From Luteimonas granuli (GTDB lineage: Bacteria; Pseudomonadota; Gammaproteobacteria; Xanthomonadales; Xanthomonadaceae), in NCBI RefSeq assembly GCF_007795095.1, contig NZ_CP042218.1, forward strand, positions 930,001 to 994,000: 64,000 bases of DNA, given 5' to 3'. Shown here piece by piece: positions 34,906 through 45,051 of this stretch. A program made the position numbers and the translations under genes. Positions within the stretch are counted from its first letter, which is position 1. Every line of letters begins with the position of its first letter. The notes beneath the pieces are model-generated. The model saw only the letters and a list, made by a program, of their open reading frames with translations. It searched no databases and was not told where the DNA came from.

Positions 34906-36267
34906 ATGGCCGAAGCCGTCCGCCACGACAAGACCGCGCGCCAGCTGCGCCTGCTGTCCGATGCGCTCGACAGCGGTCGCCTCGGTCCGGTGCGGCGGCT
35001 GGTCAACACCCTGGCGCCGGCCGAGATCGGCAACCTGCTCGAATCACTGCCGCCCGACCGGCGCATGGTGGTCTGGGGCCTGGTCGATCCCGAGGACGAC
35101 GGCGAAGTGCTCGTCCACGTCGGCGACGAGGTGCGCGAGAGCCTGATCGCCGACATGGATCCTGACGAGCTGGTCGCCGCGGTCGAAGACCTCGACATCG
35201 ACGACCTCGCCGACCTGGTCGAGGACCTGCCCGAAGCGGTCACCGGCCAGATCCTGCGCTCGATGGACCGCGAAAACCGCGAGCGCCTCGAGCAGGTGTT
35301 GTCCTACGAGGAGGACACCGCGGGCCGCTTGATGAACCCCGACGTGGTGACGGTGCGCGCCGACACCACGGTCGACGTGGTGCTGCGCTACCTGCGCCTG
35401 CGCGGCGAACTGCCCGAACACACCGACCATCTCTACGTGGTCAACCGCCGCCACCAGCTGATCGGGTGGGTGGCGCTGCAGGACCTGGTCACCTGCGAAC
35501 CCGGCAGGCCCATCAACAAGCTGATCGACGACGAACTCGAGTCGATCCACGTCGACACTCCGGCACCGGAGGTCGCGCGCAGATTCTCCGACAACGACTG
35601 GGTGTCCGCTCCGGTGGTGGATGACAGCAACACACTGCTGGGCCGCATCACCGTCGACGACGTGATCGACATCATCCGCGAGCAGGCCGAGCACAGGGCC
35701 CTGGGCGCCGCCGGCCTCGATGAGGACGAGGACCTGTTCAGCCCTGTGTGGCGCGCCATGCGGCGGCGACTGGTATGGCTGTTCGTCAACCTGTGCACCG
35801 CCTTCGTCGCTGCCAACGTGGTGGGCCAGTTCGAGGACACGATCGACCAGCTGGTCGCGCTGGCCGTACTGATGCCCATGGTCGCCGGCCTCGGCGGCAA
35901 TGCCGGCACCCAGGTGCTCGCGCTGATGGTGCGCGGCATCGCGCTGGGCCAGGTGGGCGCCTCCAACATCGGCACCCTGCTGTGGAAGGAGCTGCGGGTG
36001 GCGCTGCTCAACGGCCTGCTGATGGGCGCAGTGCTGGGTCTGGTCGTGCTGGTCTGGTTCCGGAGCCCAAGCCTGTCGGTGGTGATCTTCATCGCCCTCA
36101 CCTGCAACCTGTTGCTGGCCGCCTTGTCGGGCGTACTGATCCCCGTGACCTTGAAGCGGCTGGGCTTCGACCCGGCGCTGGCCAGTGGGATCTTCCTCAC
36201 CGCCATCACGGATTCGATGGGCTTCTTCACGTTCCTGGGGCTTGCGACGGTGATCCTGCTGCGCTGA
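34906..36267 (+). CDS. mgtE: Magnesium transporter MgtE
   Basis: MgtE is a Mg2+ channel gated by cytosolic Mg2+ bound to its N and CBS domains. The 453-residue protein has the N domain (LRLLSDALDSGRLGPVRRLV.., Asp/Glu-rich DPDELVAAVEDLDIDDLADL), CBS pair (MNPDVVTVRADTTVDVV; DDELESIHVDTPAPEVARRF), the connecting helix, and five membrane helices with the pore block MVAGLGGNAGTQVLALMVRG. Full length. A possible promoter lies at the end of ptsI; the 47-nt gap has no terminator, so read-through is possible. A Mg-sensing leader cannot be excluded. Confidence 0.95.
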   Translation: MAEAVRHDKTARQLRLLSDALDSGRLGPVRRLVNTLAPAEIGNLLESLPPDRRMVVWGLVDPEDDGEVLVHVGDEVRESLIADMDPDELVAAVEDLDIDDLADLVEDLPEAVTGQILRSMDRENRERLEQVLSYEEDTAGRLMNPDVVTVRADTTVDVVLRYLRLRGELPEHTDHLYVVNRRHQLIGWVALQDLVTCEPGRPINKLIDDELESIHVDTPAPEVARRFSDNDWVSAPVVDDSNTLLGRITVDDVIDIIREQAEHRALGAAGLDEDEDLFSPVWRAMRRRLVWLFVNLCTAFVAANVVGQFEDTIDQLVALAVLMPMVAGLGGNAGTQVLALMVRGIALGQVGASNIGTLLWKELRVALLNGLLMGAVLGLVVLVWFRSPSLSVVIFIALTCNLLLAALSGVLIPVTLKRLGFDPALASGIFLTAITDSMGFFTFLGLATVILLR

Positions 36268-36286
36268 GCACGGGCCACGCAGCGGC

Positions 36287-37234
36287 TCAGGCCAGCAGGG
36301 CTTCCAGCACCGCCATGCGCACGGCCACGCCGTTGGCGACCTGGCGCAGCACCATCGACTGCGGGCCGTCGGCCACCTCGTCGCTGATCTCCACTCCGCG
36401 GTTCATCGGCCCCGGATGCAACACCACGGCATCCGGCGCGGCACGGCGCAGGCGGGCGGCGGTCAGACCGTAGTCGCGGTGGTACTCCTCGAGCGAGGGC
36501 ACCAGACCCTCGGCCATGCGCTCGCGCTGCAAGCGCAGCATGAACACCGCGTCCACGCCGTCGAGCGCGGCGTCCAGATCGTCGCCCACGCCACAACCGT
36601 CAAGGGTCGCGTCCCCGGGGAGCAGGCCGGCGGGGCCACACGCCCGGATCTCCCCGATGCCCAGCGTGCGCAGCGCGTGCAGCTCCGAACGCGCCACCCG
36701 CGAATGGCGGATGTCGCCCACGATCGCCACTTTCAGCCGGGCGAAGTCCGCGCCCTTGGCCTGGCGCAAGGTCAGTACGTCCAGCAGCCCCTGGGTCGGA
36801 TGCGCGCTGCGGCCGTCTCCGGCATTGACGACGGCGGTGCCCGGCTGCGCGGCGGCCGCGAGCCGTGCCGCGCCGCCGTCCTCGCGCTGGCGCACGATGA
36901 AGCCGCGCACGCCCATGGCCTCGATGGTGCGCAGGGTGTCCAGTGCGCTCTCGCCCTTGCTGGTGGACGAGGTCGAGGCATCGAAGCCCAGCACGTCGGC
37001 GCCCAGGCGCTGCGCCGCGCGCTGGAACGAGAGCCTCGTGCGCGTGGACGCCTCGAAGAACAGGGTGCAGACCGCGGTGCCGGCGAGCGCGGTGCGCGGG
37101 TCGGCGGCGCCTCCGTGGTCGACGAAGGCCTGGGCGCGGTCGAGCAGGGCCACGAGAGTCTCCCGCGGGAGCCCCTCGAGGGTGAGCAGATGGCGCAGGC
37201 GACCGCTTTCGGTGGACTGGAGGTGCAGGCTCAT
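36287..37234 (-). CDS. pyrB: Aspartate carbamoyltransferase catalytic subunit
   Basis: PyrB forms carbamoyl-aspartate in pyrimidine synthesis. The 315-residue protein has the carbamoyl-phosphate site FFEASTRTRLSFQRAAQRLG, FDASTSSTSKGESALDTLR, HPTQGLLDVLTL, GDIRHSRVARSELHAL, MLRLQRERM and VLHPGPMNRGVEI. No regulatory pyrI neighbour is present. In pseudomonads PyrB pairs with an inactive dihydroorotase (PyrC'), usually downstream; here mgtE lies downstream, so the partner must be elsewhere. The start overlaps ruvX (ATGA). Confidence 0.95.
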   Translation of the reverse strand: MSLHLQSTESGRLRHLLTLEGLPRETLVALLDRAQAFVDHGGAADPRTALAGTAVCTLFFEASTRTRLSFQRAAQRLGADVLGFDASTSSTSKGESALDTLRTIEAMGVRGFIVRQREDGGAARLAAAAQPGTAVVNAGDGRSAHPTQGLLDVLTLRQAKGADFARLKVAIVGDIRHSRVARSELHALRTLGIGEIRACGPAGLLPGDATLDGCGVGDDLDAALDGVDAVFMLRLQRERMAEGLVPSLEEYHRDYGLTAARLRRAAPDAVVLHPGPMNRGVEISDEVADGPQSMVLRQVANGVAVRMAVLEALLA

Positions 37235-37719
37235 GCTGAGACGTCGGCGTGTGGGCTGTCGGGATCGACCGGGACGGCGTCCTGCGGGGCGGACAGCCAG
37301 CGCTCGACGATGACCGCCGCGGCAACGGCGTCCAGCGCGGCGGCATCGCGGCGGCGGCGGCGTCCTTCGGCGCGGTCGACCGCGAAGCGCTGCGCCGCTT
37401 CGATCGAGCTCGAACGCTCGTCGACCATCACCACCGGCAGCGCATAGCGGCGCGCGATCTCGCCGGCGAAGGCCCGGGCCCGGGCGCGGATCGGCTGGTC
37501 GCCTCCCTCCAGGGTCATCGGATCGCCGACCACGCAGCCGCCTGGCCGCCATTCCCGATGCAGGCGGTCGACCGCCGGCCAGTCGACCTGGCCGGCATGC
37601 ACGTCGACCACCGCCAGCGCGCGCGCGCCGTGACCGAAGGCGCTGCCGACGGCGACGCCGATGCGGCGTGCGCCGACGTCGAAGCCGAGCACCGTGGCGT
37701 CGCTGCGGATGGTCGCCAT
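37231..37719 (-). CDS. yqgF: Putative pre-16S rRNA nuclease YqgF/RuvX
   Basis: YqgF has an RNase H-like fold and completes 16S rRNA 5' maturation; it was earlier called a Holliday junction resolvase (RuvX). The 162-residue protein has the catalytic Asp in TVLGFDVGARRIGVAVG, then GGCVVGDPMTLEGGDQPI, VVMVDERSSSIEAA, and the terminal acid in RRDAAALDAVAAAVI. It overlaps yqgE by 1 nt upstream and pyrB by 4 nt downstream: the yqgE-yqgF-pyrB order is conserved in gammaproteobacteria. Confidence 0.93.
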   Translation of the reverse strand: MATIRSDATVLGFDVGARRIGVAVGSAFGHGARALAVVDVHAGQVDWPAVDRLHREWRPGGCVVGDPMTLEGGDQPIRARARAFAGEIARRYALPVVMVDERSSSIEAAQRFAVDRAEGRRRRRDAAALDAVAAAVIVERWLSAPQDAVPVDPDSPHADVSA

Positions 37720-38285
37720 CAGGCGTGGCCGGCGTAGTCGGGCATGTGCGCCATGTCGACGCCGATACGGCCGGCGGCGGCCTGCCAGCGCTCCTCCAGC
37801 GGGACCGCGAACAGCAGCTCCGCGTCGGCGGGCACGGTCAGCCAGCTGTTCGCGGCAAGTTCGGCCTCGAGCTGGCCGGCGCTCCAGCCGGCGCAACCCA
37901 AAGCGACCAGCAGCTTCGCCGGTCCTTCGCCGCGGGCGACTGCGTCGAGCACATCGCGCGAGGTGGTGACGCGCAGGCCCCCGCCGACCACCAGGGTGGA
38001 GTCCCAGTCGCGGTCCCCGTCGTGGATCACGAAGCCGCGCTCCGGGTGCACGGGACCGCCGGCGAGCACCGGGGTGGCGCACAGCGCCTCGTCATCGCAG
38101 GCGATGCCCATCTGGGCGAAGACCTCGCCCAGCGAGTAGTCGGAGGGCCGATTGACGACCACGCCCATGGCGCCGCCCGCGTCGTGCTGGCAGACCAGCG
38201 ACACGGTGCGCTCGAAATGCGGATCGGCCAGGGACGGCAGGGCCACCAGCAGCTGGTTGGCGAGCGATGTGGGCTGCGTGGACAT
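37719..38285 (-). CDS. yqgE: YqgE/AlgH family protein
   Basis: This 188-residue protein of the UPF0301 family shows [75 protein letters not shown] and [20 protein letters not shown], all family blocks. The biochemical function is unknown; AlgH affects alginate regulation in pseudomonads. It starts the yqgE-yqgF-pyrB operon, and a TAGAAT just upstream predicts a leaderless transcript. Confidence 0.94.
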   Translation of the reverse strand: MSTQPTSLANQLLVALPSLADPHFERTVSLVCQHDAGGAMGVVVNRPSDYSLGEVFAQMGIACDDEALCATPVLAGGPVHPERGFVIHDGDRDWDSTLVVGGGLRVTTSRDVLDAVARGEGPAKLLVALGCAGWSAGQLEAELAANSWLTVPADAELLFAVPLEERWQAAAGRIGVDMAHMPDYAGHA

Positions 38286-38291
38286 GGTGTC

Positions 38292-38297
38292 ATTCTA
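38292..38297 (-). promoter_or_regulatory. -10 hexamer TAGAAT of yqgE, leaderless spacing
   Basis: On the minus strand GGCTAGAAT is followed by GACACC and then the yqgE ATG (38285): a 6-nt gap and no Shine-Dalgarno. Confidence 0.45.
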
Positions 38298-38342
38298 GCC
38301 AGTGGCGACCCACTGCGCCCGGTGTCCGGGCGCAGTCGCCGC

Positions 38343-38370
38343 CCCTTCCCCCGCGGCGCGGGGGGAAGGG
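38343..38370 (-). terminator. Hairpin downstream of sod (no T-run)
   Basis: CCCTTCCCCC and GGGGGAAGGG are perfect 10-bp arms with an 8-nt loop, 7 nt beyond the sod stop. There is no T-run on the minus strand, so it may act as an mRNA-stabilising 3' hairpin or a Rho-independent terminator of low efficiency. Confidence 0.45.
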
Positions 38371-38376
38371 AGAGTC

Positions 38377-39003
<627 letters not shown>

Positions 39004-39076
39004 TCGGGAATCTCCGGGAAGTGGATGAATCGGCCCCTCATTGTCGCCCGTGCGAGGTAAAAAGTGCGCAAAGGAA

Positions 39077-39099
39077 AGGGGCGCCACATGGGCGCCCCT
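39077..39099 (-). terminator. Terminator of pilT-pilU
   Basis: On the minus strand AGGGGCGCC and GGCGCCCCT (9 bp, loop CATGT) are followed by TTTCCTTT and further on TTTTT. It lies about 42 nt after the pilU stop. Confidence 0.7.
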
Positions 39100-39140
39100 G
39101 CCGGATGCTGCGGAACGGACCGTCGCGGAAGCCCCGCGCC

Positions 39141-40271
39141 TCAGTTGGCCTCGGCCACCTCGACGCCATCCAGGCCCTGCGCCAGCGTGCGCGCGTCGCC
39201 GCCCTGGGCGAGCTTGATGCGCAGGCGCACCTCGTTGGCGGAATCGGCGTGGCGCAGCGCGTCCTCGTAGGAGATCTCGCCGGCCTGGTAAAGCTCGAAC
39301 AGGCTCTGGTCGAAGGTCTTCATGCCGAGGTTGGTCGACTCCTTCATCACTTCCTTGAGCTTGTGGATCTCGCCGTCGCGGATGTAGTCCTGCACCAGCG
39401 GCGTGCCGAGCATGATCTCCATCGCCACGCGGCGGCCCTTGCCGTCGGGCGTGGGGATCAGCTGCTGCGCGACCACGCCCTTGAGGTTGAGCGACAGGTC
39501 CATCAGCAGCTGGCCGCGCCGGTCCTCGGGGAAGAAGTTGATGATGCGGTCCATCGCCTGGTTGGCGTTGTTGGCGTGCAGGGTGCACAGCACCAGGTGG
39601 CCGGTCTCTGCGAACGCGATGGCGTGGTCCATGCCCTCGCGGGTGCGCACCTCGCCGATCATGATCACGTCCGGCGCCTGGCGCAGGGTGTTCTTGAGCG
39701 CGTTCTCCCAGCTGTCGGTATCGATGCCGACCTCGCGCTGGGTGATGATGCAGCCTTCGTGCTTGTGGACGAACTCGATCGGGTCCTCGATGGTGATGAT
39801 GTGCCCGGTGGAGTTCTGGTTGCGGTACCCGATCATCGACGCCAGCGAGGTGGATTTGCCCGTGCCGGTGGCGCCGACGAAGATGATGATGCCGCGCTTG
39901 GTCATCGCCAGCGTCTTGATGATCGGCGGCAGGTTCAGCTCTTCGATCGTCGGGATCCTGGACTCGATCCGGCGCAGCACCATGCCGACCTGGTTGCGCT
40001 GGTAGAAGCAGCTGACGCGGAAGCGGCCGACGCCGGACACGCCGATGGCGAAGTTGCACTCGTGGGTGCGCTCGAACTCCTCGCGCTGCGGCGGCGTCAT
40101 CACGTTGAGCACCAGGTCGCGCGACTGCTGCGGCGTCAGCGGGTTCTGGGTGATCGGCGAGATCTTGCCGTGGACCTTCATCGACGGCGGCATGCCGGCC
40201 GTGATGAACAGGTCCGACGCCTTCTGGTGGGCCATCAGCTTGAGGTAGGAGGTGAAATCGATGGCGCTCAT
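39141..40271 (-). CDS. pilU: Type IV pilus retraction ATPase PilU
   Basis: PilU is a PilT-dependent accessory retraction motor. The 376-residue protein has the N-terminal PAS-like part ([20 protein letters not shown]), Walker [11 protein letters not shown], the Asp box ITIEDPIEF, Walker B-like [20 protein letters not shown], and the His box [20 protein letters not shown]. The length and the C-terminal acidic tail fit PilU. It follows pilT by 12 nt on the same strand, the usual order. Pilus structural genes are not in the window. Confidence 0.95.
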   Translation of the reverse strand: MSAIDFTSYLKLMAHQKASDLFITAGMPPSMKVHGKISPITQNPLTPQQSRDLVLNVMTPPQREEFERTHECNFAIGVSGVGRFRVSCFYQRNQVGMVLRRIESRIPTIEELNLPPIIKTLAMTKRGIIIFVGATGTGKSTSLASMIGYRNQNSTGHIITIEDPIEFVHKHEGCIITQREVGIDTDSWENALKNTLRQAPDVIMIGEVRTREGMDHAIAFAETGHLVLCTLHANNANQAMDRIINFFPEDRRGQLLMDLSLNLKGVVAQQLIPTPDGKGRRVAMEIMLGTPLVQDYIRDGEIHKLKEVMKESTNLGMKTFDQSLFELYQAGEISYEDALRHADSANEVRLRIKLAQGGDARTLAQGLDGVEVAEAN

Positions 40272-40283
40272 GGGGTGCTCCGG

Positions 40284-41321
40284 TTACTCGAAGAGCCGCT
40301 TGTCCTTGGCGTAGTCCCGGGCCTGCTGGCGGGTCACCATGCTGCGCTTGACCAGGTCCTGCAGGTGCTGGTCCAGCGTCATCATGCCGTGCTGCTGGCC
40401 GGTCTGGATCGCCGAATACATCTGCGCCACCTTGTCCTCGCGGATCAGGTTCCTGATGGCGGGAATGCCGACCATGATCTCCCAGGCGGCGGTGCGGCCA
40501 CCGCCGACCTTCTTCAGCAGGGCCTGGGAGATCACCGCGCGCAGCGATTCCGACAGCATCGAGCGCACCATCGGCTTCTCGCCGGCGGGGAACACGTCGA
40601 TGATGCGATCGATGGTCTTGGCGGCGCTGGAGGTATGCAGGGTGCCGAACACCAGGTGGCCCGTCTCGGCGGCGGTCAGTGCGAGGCGGATGGTCTCCAG
40701 GTCGCGCAGTTCGCCGACCAGGATGTAGTCGGGGTCTTCGCGCAGCGCCGAGCGCAGGGCCTCGTTGAAGCCGTGGGTGTCGCGGTGCACCTCGCGCTGG
40801 TTGATCAGGCACTTCTGCGCGGTGTGCACGAACTCGATCGGGTCCTCGATGGTGAGGATGTGCCCGTACTCGTTCTTGTTGATGTGGTCGACCATGGCCG
40901 CCAGCGTGGTCGACTTGCCCGAACCCGTCGGGCCGGTGACCAGGATCAGGCCCTGCGGCTGGTCGATCAGCTCCTTGAAGATCCGCGGCGTACCGAGGTC
41001 CTCCAGCGTCAGCACCTCGGATGGAATGGTGCGGAACACCGCTCCCGCGCCGCGATTCTGGTTGAAGGCGTTGACGCGGAAGCGCGCCAGCCCGGCGATC
41101 TCGAACGAGAAGTCGACCTCGAGGAACTCCTCGTAGTCGCGGCGCTGCTTGTCCGACATGATGTCGTAGACCAGCGCGTGGACCTGCTTGTGGTCCAGCG
41201 CCGGAACGTTGATGCGCCGGACGTCGCCGTCGACGCGGATCATCGGCGGCAGGCCCGCGGACAGGTGCAGGTCCGAGGCTTTGTTCTTGACCGAAAACGC
41301 CAGGAGTTCGGCGATATCCAT
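40284..41321 (-). CDS. pilT: Type IV pilus retraction ATPase PilT
   Basis: PilT depolymerises type IV pili, powering twitching and DNA uptake. The 345-residue protein begins [20 protein letters not shown] and has [17 protein letters not shown], Walker [18 protein letters not shown], Asp box [11 protein letters not shown], Walker [14 protein letters not shown] and the His box [20 protein letters not shown]. The C-terminal AIRNLIRE is the PilT-specific retraction motif. ATG 41321 gives the family N-terminus. Confidence 0.97.
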   Translation of the reverse strand: MDIAELLAFSVKNKASDLHLSAGLPPMIRVDGDVRRINVPALDHKQVHALVYDIMSDKQRRDYEEFLEVDFSFEIAGLARFRVNAFNQNRGAGAVFRTIPSEVLTLEDLGTPRIFKELIDQPQGLILVTGPTGSGKSTTLAAMVDHINKNEYGHILTIEDPIEFVHTAQKCLINQREVHRDTHGFNEALRSALREDPDYILVGELRDLETIRLALTAAETGHLVFGTLHTSSAAKTIDRIIDVFPAGEKPMVRSMLSESLRAVISQALLKKVGGGRTAAWEIMVGIPAIRNLIREDKVAQMYSAIQTGQQHGMMTLDQHLQDLVKRSMVTRQQARDYAKDKRLFE

Positions 41322-41404
41322 GCATGCTCCCCAGGGCCGTGCACAAGGTGGTGGCGAGGCGCCCGACCCGTGTCGCGGCTGGCGCCAGAGTACTCCCCGC
41401 GGGC

Positions 41405-41410
41405 AGTATA
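41405..41410 (-). promoter_or_regulatory. Probable -10 of pilT (TATACT)
   Basis: GGCTATACT on the minus strand fits the GCTAnnnT motif and predicts a leader of roughly 77 nt before the pilT ATG. Confidence 0.35.
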
Positions 41411-41456
41411 GCCCCGTATCCGCGTCACAGAACCAGCGCTGTTGGAGCACCAGGCG

Positions 41457-42155
41457 ATGCCCACCGACCCTCTCGCGCGCATCCTCGATTCGATGGAAAA
41501 CGCGGCCCGCGCCGCCGGGCGGCCACTGCCGCGCCTGGTCGCCGTCGGCAAGACGCGGAATGCCGACGAGATCGCAGCGCTCGCCGCCGCGTGGGCCGCA
41601 CTCCGCCCGGGATCCACTCTGGCCTTCGGCGAGAACTACGTGCAGGAGGCCGCGCCCAAGGTGGTCGCGCTCGAGGGTCGCGGCATCGAATGGCACCTGA
41701 TCGGCCATCTGCAGTCCAACAAGGCGGCCCAGGCCGCGGCACTGTTCGACTGGGTGCAGTCGGTCGACAGGCCGAAGCTGGTGAGTGCGCTGGCCTCGGC
41801 TCGCGCCCCGGGGCGGTCGCCGCTCAACGTGCTCATCCAGGTCAACGTCGACGGCGAGGCCGGCAAGCACGGCTGTACGCCGGACAAAGTTCCGGCACTG
41901 GCCGAGGCCATCGCCGCGCGACCGGCCCTGAAGCTTCGGGGGCTGATGGCGATCCCGGAGCCGCATCCCGACCCGGGGGTCCGCCGCGCCGCGTTCGTGG
42001 CCATGCGCGCCTTGCACGAGGCGCTGCAGGCCGCGCACCCCACCGCCGACACGCTGTCGATGGGCATGAGCGCGGACTTCGAACTGGCGATCGCCGAGGG
42101 CGCGACCATGGTCCGCATCGGCACGGCGCTGTTCGGTCCGCGCCCGGCGGCCTGA
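41457..42155 (+). CDS. yggS: PLP homeostasis protein YggS (PROSC family)
   Basis: YggS binds pyridoxal 5'-phosphate and buffers its supply without known catalysis. The 232-residue alanine-racemase-like barrel has the PLP Lys in RLVAVGKTRNADEI, FGENYVQEA, EWHLIGHLQSNKAA, the C-terminal TLSMGMSADFELAIAEGATM and VRIGTALFGPR. ATG 41457 is chosen; TTG 41442 is an alternative. proC follows, the common yggS-proC pair, and pdxH (44.4 kb) is nearby. Confidence 0.95.
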   Translation: MPTDPLARILDSMENAARAAGRPLPRLVAVGKTRNADEIAALAAAWAALRPGSTLAFGENYVQEAAPKVVALEGRGIEWHLIGHLQSNKAAQAAALFDWVQSVDRPKLVSALASARAPGRSPLNVLIQVNVDGEAGKHGCTPDKVPALAEAIAARPALKLRGLMAIPEPHPDPGVRRAAFVAMRALHEALQAAHPTADTLSMGMSADFELAIAEGATMVRIGTALFGPRPAA

Positions 42156-42238
42156 GGCCGACGCGGCCGCGCCAGGCGGTCGCCGCCACCGGCGCGCTCG
42201 GCGACAATGGTCGGCCACGCGACCAGGAGAGACCTGCC

Positions 42239-43078
42239 ATGACCCGTTCCGGAACCGCCGCGGCGGAGCACCTCGCCTTCATTGGCGGCGGCAACATGGC
42301 GCGCAGCCTGATCGGCGGAATGCTGGCGCGCGGCACCGACGCCGCCACCATCAGCGTCGCCGAACCCGTGGAGGCGCTGCGTGCCGCGCTGGTCCGTGAT
42401 TTCGGGGTGCGCGCGCATGCCGATGCGGTGGATGCGATCGCCGGCGCCGGCACCTGGGTGTTCGCGGTCAAGCCCCAGGTCATGCGCGAGGTCTGCGAAG
42501 GACTGGCGCCGAGCGCGCGCGCGGCGCGGCCCCTGGCGGTCTCGATCGCGGCCGGCATCACCGCCGGCCAGCTCTCGGCGTGGCTGGGCGGAGACGCCGC
42601 CGTGGTCCGCGCCATGCCCAACACTCCCGCCCTGCTTGGCGCGGGCGTGACCGGGCTGCATGCGAACGCGGCCGTGGATGCCGCCGGCCGCGAGCGCGCG
42701 CAGGCCCTGCTGTCCGCCGCCGGCGAGACCGTCTGGATCGAGGACGAGGCGCTGATGGACGCGGTCACCGCGGTGTCCGGAAGCGGCCCGGCCTATGTCT
42801 TCCTGCTGGCCGAAGCGATGGAGGAAGCCGCGCGCGCCCAGGGCCTGCCGGCCGACGCCGCGCGCACGCTGGTGCTGCAGACCATCCTCGGCGCGGCGCG
42901 CATGCTGACCGGCACGGGCGAGACCCCGGCGGAGCTGCGCCGCCGCGTGACCTCGCCGGGCGGAACCACCCAGGCGGCCATCGAGACCTTCGAGGCCGGC
43001 GGCCTGCGCGGCCTGGTGGCCGCGGCCATCGAGGCGGCCACCGTGCGCGGCCGCGAGCTTTCCGCGGCCAACGACTGA
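42239..43078 (+). CDS. proC: Pyrroline-5-carboxylate reductase
   Basis: ProC reduces P5C to proline with NAD(P)H. The 279-residue protein has the Rossmann motif FIGGGNMARSLIGGML, VFAVKPQVM, RAMPNTPALLGAGVTGL and the C-terminal dimer helix with AVSGSGPAYVFLLAEAMEEA, TSPGGTTQAAIETFE. An AGGAGAG ribosome-binding site lies before the ATG. It follows yggS with an 83-nt gap. Confidence 0.96.
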   Translation: MTRSGTAAAEHLAFIGGGNMARSLIGGMLARGTDAATISVAEPVEALRAALVRDFGVRAHADAVDAIAGAGTWVFAVKPQVMREVCEGLAPSARAARPLAVSIAAGITAGQLSAWLGGDAAVVRAMPNTPALLGAGVTGLHANAAVDAAGRERAQALLSAAGETVWIEDEALMDAVTAVSGSGPAYVFLLAEAMEEAARAQGLPADAARTLVLQTILGAARMLTGTGETPAELRRRVTSPGGTTQAAIETFEAGGLRGLVAAAIEAATVRGRELSAAND

Positions 43079-43094
43079 GGCCGGCCCCGCGGGC

Positions 43095-43490
43095 TCAGCG
43101 CTGGTTGATGCCGTAGCGTCCCGGACCCAGCAGGGCGATGGCGATGGCGGTGCCCAGGAACATGCCCTGGAGCTCCAGCGCCCAGCCGCCGGTGTTGTTG
43201 AGCCGACCCAGTTCGCCCATGTGCGCCAACGCGATCGCGAACAGCATGTTGATCGCCACCAGCACCGCGCCGGTCCGGGCATGGAAGCCCGCCAGCAGCA
43301 TCAGCGGCGCCAGCACCTCGCCCACCAGCACGCCATAGGCAAGGAAACCCGGCAGGCCCTGCGCCTCGACCATGCCCTCGATGCCGGACATGCCGCCGCG
43401 CAGCTTGGTGATGCCATGCAGCAGGATCAGCACCCCGAGGGTGACCCGCAGCAGCAGCCTGCCGAAGTCGTGCATCGCAGCCTGGTTCAT
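43095..43490 (-). CDS. DoxX family membrane protein
   Basis: This 131-residue protein has four predicted membrane helices: LLLRVTLGVLILLHGITKL, a second around YGVLVGEVLAPLMLLAGF, ARTGAVLVAINMLFAIALAH, and LQGMFLGTAIAIALLG. DoxX-like proteins serve in thiosulfate oxidation or the membrane-associated oxidoreductase complex; the role here is unknown. Converges with proC. The gene upstream on the same strand is the cobalamin-binding-type protein, 74 nt away. Confidence 0.88.
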   Translation of the reverse strand: MNQAAMHDFGRLLLRVTLGVLILLHGITKLRGGMSGIEGMVEAQGLPGFLAYGVLVGEVLAPLMLLAGFHARTGAVLVAINMLFAIALAHMGELGRLNNTGGWALELQGMFLGTAIAIALLGPGRYGINQR

Positions 43491-43564
43491 GTCGCGCTCC
43501 CCATCCCCATGGTCGAAGCGCCGATCATGGCAGAACCTGCATGGCACGTCAGCGGGGGGAAGGA

Positions 43565-44386
43565 CTATCCCGGGTGCCTCTCCGACCAGCCGTGGACGAT
43601 GCCGGCCAGCGCGCGCAGCCCGTCGGTCAGCGCCGCCGGGCCGGGCTGCAGGATCAGGGGCGACTTGACCTCGTGCAGCTCCCCGTCGCGCACGGCCGGG
43701 ATCACGTCCCAGCCGGGCCGCGCCGCCACGCGGTCGGGGCGGAACTTCTTGCCGCACCAGGAGCCGACGATGATGTCCGGTGCCCGCCGCACGACCTCCG
43801 ACGGGTCGGCGAGGATGCGCTGCTTCGCCAGCGGTTCGGCCGCCAGCTCCGGGAACACGTCGTCGCCGCCGGCGATCCGCACCAGCTCGGCGACCCAGCG
43901 GATGCCGGTGATCGGCGGTTCGTCCCATTCCTCGAAGTAGACGCGCGGGCGTCGCGGCAGCGAGCCCGCGCGCGCAGCCACTTCGTCGAGCCCGCGCCGG
44001 AGGTCGTCGGCGTACGCCTCGGCGCGCGCCGCCGCGCCCACCAGTGCCCCCAGCCGGCGCACGTAGTCGAGGATGCCTTCGACGCTGCGGTGGTTGCTGA
44101 TCCAGACCTCGACGCCGCGACGCACCAGCTCCGCGGCGATGTCGGCCTGGATATCGGAGAAGCCGATCGCGAGGTCGGGCTCCAGGGCCAGGATCGCGTC
44201 GATCTTCGCGCTGGTGAAGGCGCTGACCTTCGGCTTTTCCCTGCGCGCCCGGGGCGGCCGCACCGTGAAGCCGCTGATGCCGACGATGCGGTGTTCCTCG
44301 CCCAGCGCGTACAGGGTCTCGGTCGGTTCCTCGGTGAGGCAGACGATGCGCCGCGGGCCGCGCAGCGGCGCGGGCGCGCCGTTCAC
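43565..44386 (-). CDS. Cobalamin-binding / helical-backbone metal receptor protein (BtuF-like)
   Basis: This 273-residue TroA-type binding protein (Peripla_BP_2 family) shows [72 protein letters not shown] and [12 protein letters not shown]. No signal peptide is apparent, unlike BtuF, and no transporter genes are nearby, so it may act in the cytoplasm or use another start. The GTG at 44386 overlaps the pdxH stop (GTGA). The ligand is unproven; corrinoid is inferred from the family. Confidence 0.8.
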   Translation of the reverse strand: MNGAPAPLRGPRRIVCLTEEPTETLYALGEEHRIVGISGFTVRPPRARREKPKVSAFTSAKIDAILALEPDLAIGFSDIQADIAAELVRRGVEVWISNHRSVEGILDYVRRLGALVGAAARAEAYADDLRRGLDEVAARAGSLPRRPRVYFEEWDEPPITGIRWVAELVRIAGGDDVFPELAAEPLAKQRILADPSEVVRRAPDIIVGSWCGKKFRPDRVAARPGWDVIPAVRDGELHEVKSPLILQPGPAALTDGLRALAGIVHGWSERHPG

Positions 44387-44979
44387 GGGTAGAGCATCCG
44401 CTTGCCGCAGCCGCCGGCGAGGTCGCGCTCGTACAGCCAGCGCTCGTGCCACCGGAACTGCGCGCCGTACCAGAACTCGATGCGCTCCGGGTCCACGCGC
44501 AGGCCGTTCCAGCGCGGCGGGCGCGGCACGTCGCGGCCCTCGAACTCGCGTTCGCAGCCGGCCAGGCGCTGTTCGAACGTCTCGCGCGACTCCAGCGTCT
44601 CCGACTGCAGCGAAGCCCAGGCGCCCAACTGGCTGCCGCGCGGACGGCTGGCGAAGTAGGCGTCGGCCTCGGCCTCGTCGACGATCGCCACCCCGCCCTC
44701 GATGCGCACCTGCACGCCCTGGCGGACCCGCGGCCAGTGGAACAGCAGCGCCGCGCGCGGGTTGGCCTTCAGCTCGCGGCCCTTGCGACCGTCGAGGTGG
44801 GTATAGAAGACGAAGCCACGCGCGTCGTGCGCCTTCAGCAGCACAGTGCGCAGTGAGGGCCGGCCGTCGGGCGTGGCGGTGGCGAGCTGCATGGCGGTGC
44901 GGTCGGGCTCGCCGGCGGCCAGGGCCTCCTCGAACAGCAGGTCGAAAGTCGCCAGGGCTTCGGCATAGAGATCGGTCAT
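44383..44979 (-). CDS. pdxH: Pyridoxine/pyridoxamine 5'-phosphate oxidase
   Basis: PdxH oxidises PNP/PMP to PLP with FMN. The 198-residue protein has [77 protein letters not shown] and the C-terminal [16 protein letters not shown] [12 protein letters not shown] with R/H substrate contacts ending KRMLYP. Complete. It is the first gene of a two-gene unit with the BtuF-like protein. Confidence 0.96.
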   Translation of the reverse strand: MTDLYAEALATFDLLFEEALAAGEPDRTAMQLATATPDGRPSLRTVLLKAHDARGFVFYTHLDGRKGRELKANPRAALLFHWPRVRQGVQVRIEGGVAIVDEAEADAYFASRPRGSQLGAWASLQSETLESRETFEQRLAGCEREFEGRDVPRPPRWNGLRVDPERIEFWYGAQFRWHERWLYERDLAGGCGKRMLYP

Positions 44980-45039
44980 CGGCAGGCGCGCTCCGTGGTG
45001 GTGCTGGATGGACGGCGCGGGCCGTGCCCGCGCCTGCGC

Positions 45040-45045
45040 TATCGT
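45040..45045 (+). promoter_or_regulatory. -10 hexamer TATCGT of the GLYK-like kinase, leaderless spacing
   Basis: GCTATCGT ends 6 nt before ATG 45052; no Shine-Dalgarno follows it. Confidence 0.4.
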
Positions 45046-45051
45046 GCCCGG

